From contig JAGBTW010000095.1 in the NCBI GenBank assembly GCA_017631135.1, forward strand, positions 1 through 6,827: DNA of 6,827 nucleotides, given 5' to 3'. The stretch's first letter is position 1, and each line of letters opens with the position of its first letter. The DNA comes from Alistipes sp. (GTDB taxonomy: Bacteria; Bacteroidota; Bacteroidia; Bacteroidales; Rikenellaceae). This document shows positions 6,348 to 6,827 of the stretch, one piece after another. Under the pieces are notes generated by a model. It saw nothing but the letters and a program-made list of their open reading frames with translations. It made no database searches and had not been told where the DNA came from. The translations under genes and the position numbers were made by a program.

Positions 6348-6379
6348 ATGCTCGACACCCCAAAATGAATAATAAGTAA

Positions 6380-6827
<448 letters not shown>

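Overview
The window looks like a chromosomal segment of a Bacteroidales bacterium (Bacteroides/Alistipes-like; genus not decidable from this sequence). The reasons are the Bacteroidetes-type promoter in front of potA (TATATTTG -7 box with a TTG-type -33 element 20 nt upstream), A-rich leaders mostly without a strong Shine-Dalgarno, and a DnaK N-terminus of the Bacteroidetes type.

Layout. Positions 1-108 hold an imperfect inverted repeat whose two arms are each built from 9-nt tandem units. A rho-independent terminator (about 109-149) follows, serving leftward transcription. Five genes on the minus strand then form what looks like one operon, read from right to left: potA (5724-4333), potB (4300-3503), potC (3501-2671), potD (2674-1058) and an outer-membrane beta-barrel gene (1003-173). 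Junctions are tight: 32 nt, 1 nt, a 4-nt ATGA overlap, and 54 nt. The stretch 5725-6403 has no gene. It holds the potA promoter with a 28-bp dyad abutting the -7 box, a structured-looking potA leader, a roughly 260-bp nested inverted repeat of 9-nt units, and the dnaK promoter and leader. The 5' part of dnaK, on the plus strand, runs off the right edge and carries an apparent 1-nt deletion.

How the genes work together. PotA (ATPase), PotB and PotC (permeases) and PotD (substrate-binding lipoprotein) make a complete spermidine/putrescine-type ABC importer at the inner membrane. The last gene encodes a small putative porin that could supply the outer-membrane step; that role is inferred from operon position only. 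Two proteins depart from the enterobacterial model: PotA carries an extra C-terminal module that reads as a tandem duplication of its TOBE-like domain, and PotD has an extra helical segment plus a C-terminal transmembrane helix with a basic tail. dnaK is transcribed divergently and is not functionally tied to the importer as far as can be seen.

I see no defence system, mobile element, CRISPR array, tRNA or rRNA. The least explained parts are the two 9-nt-period palindromic arrays that flank the pot operon.
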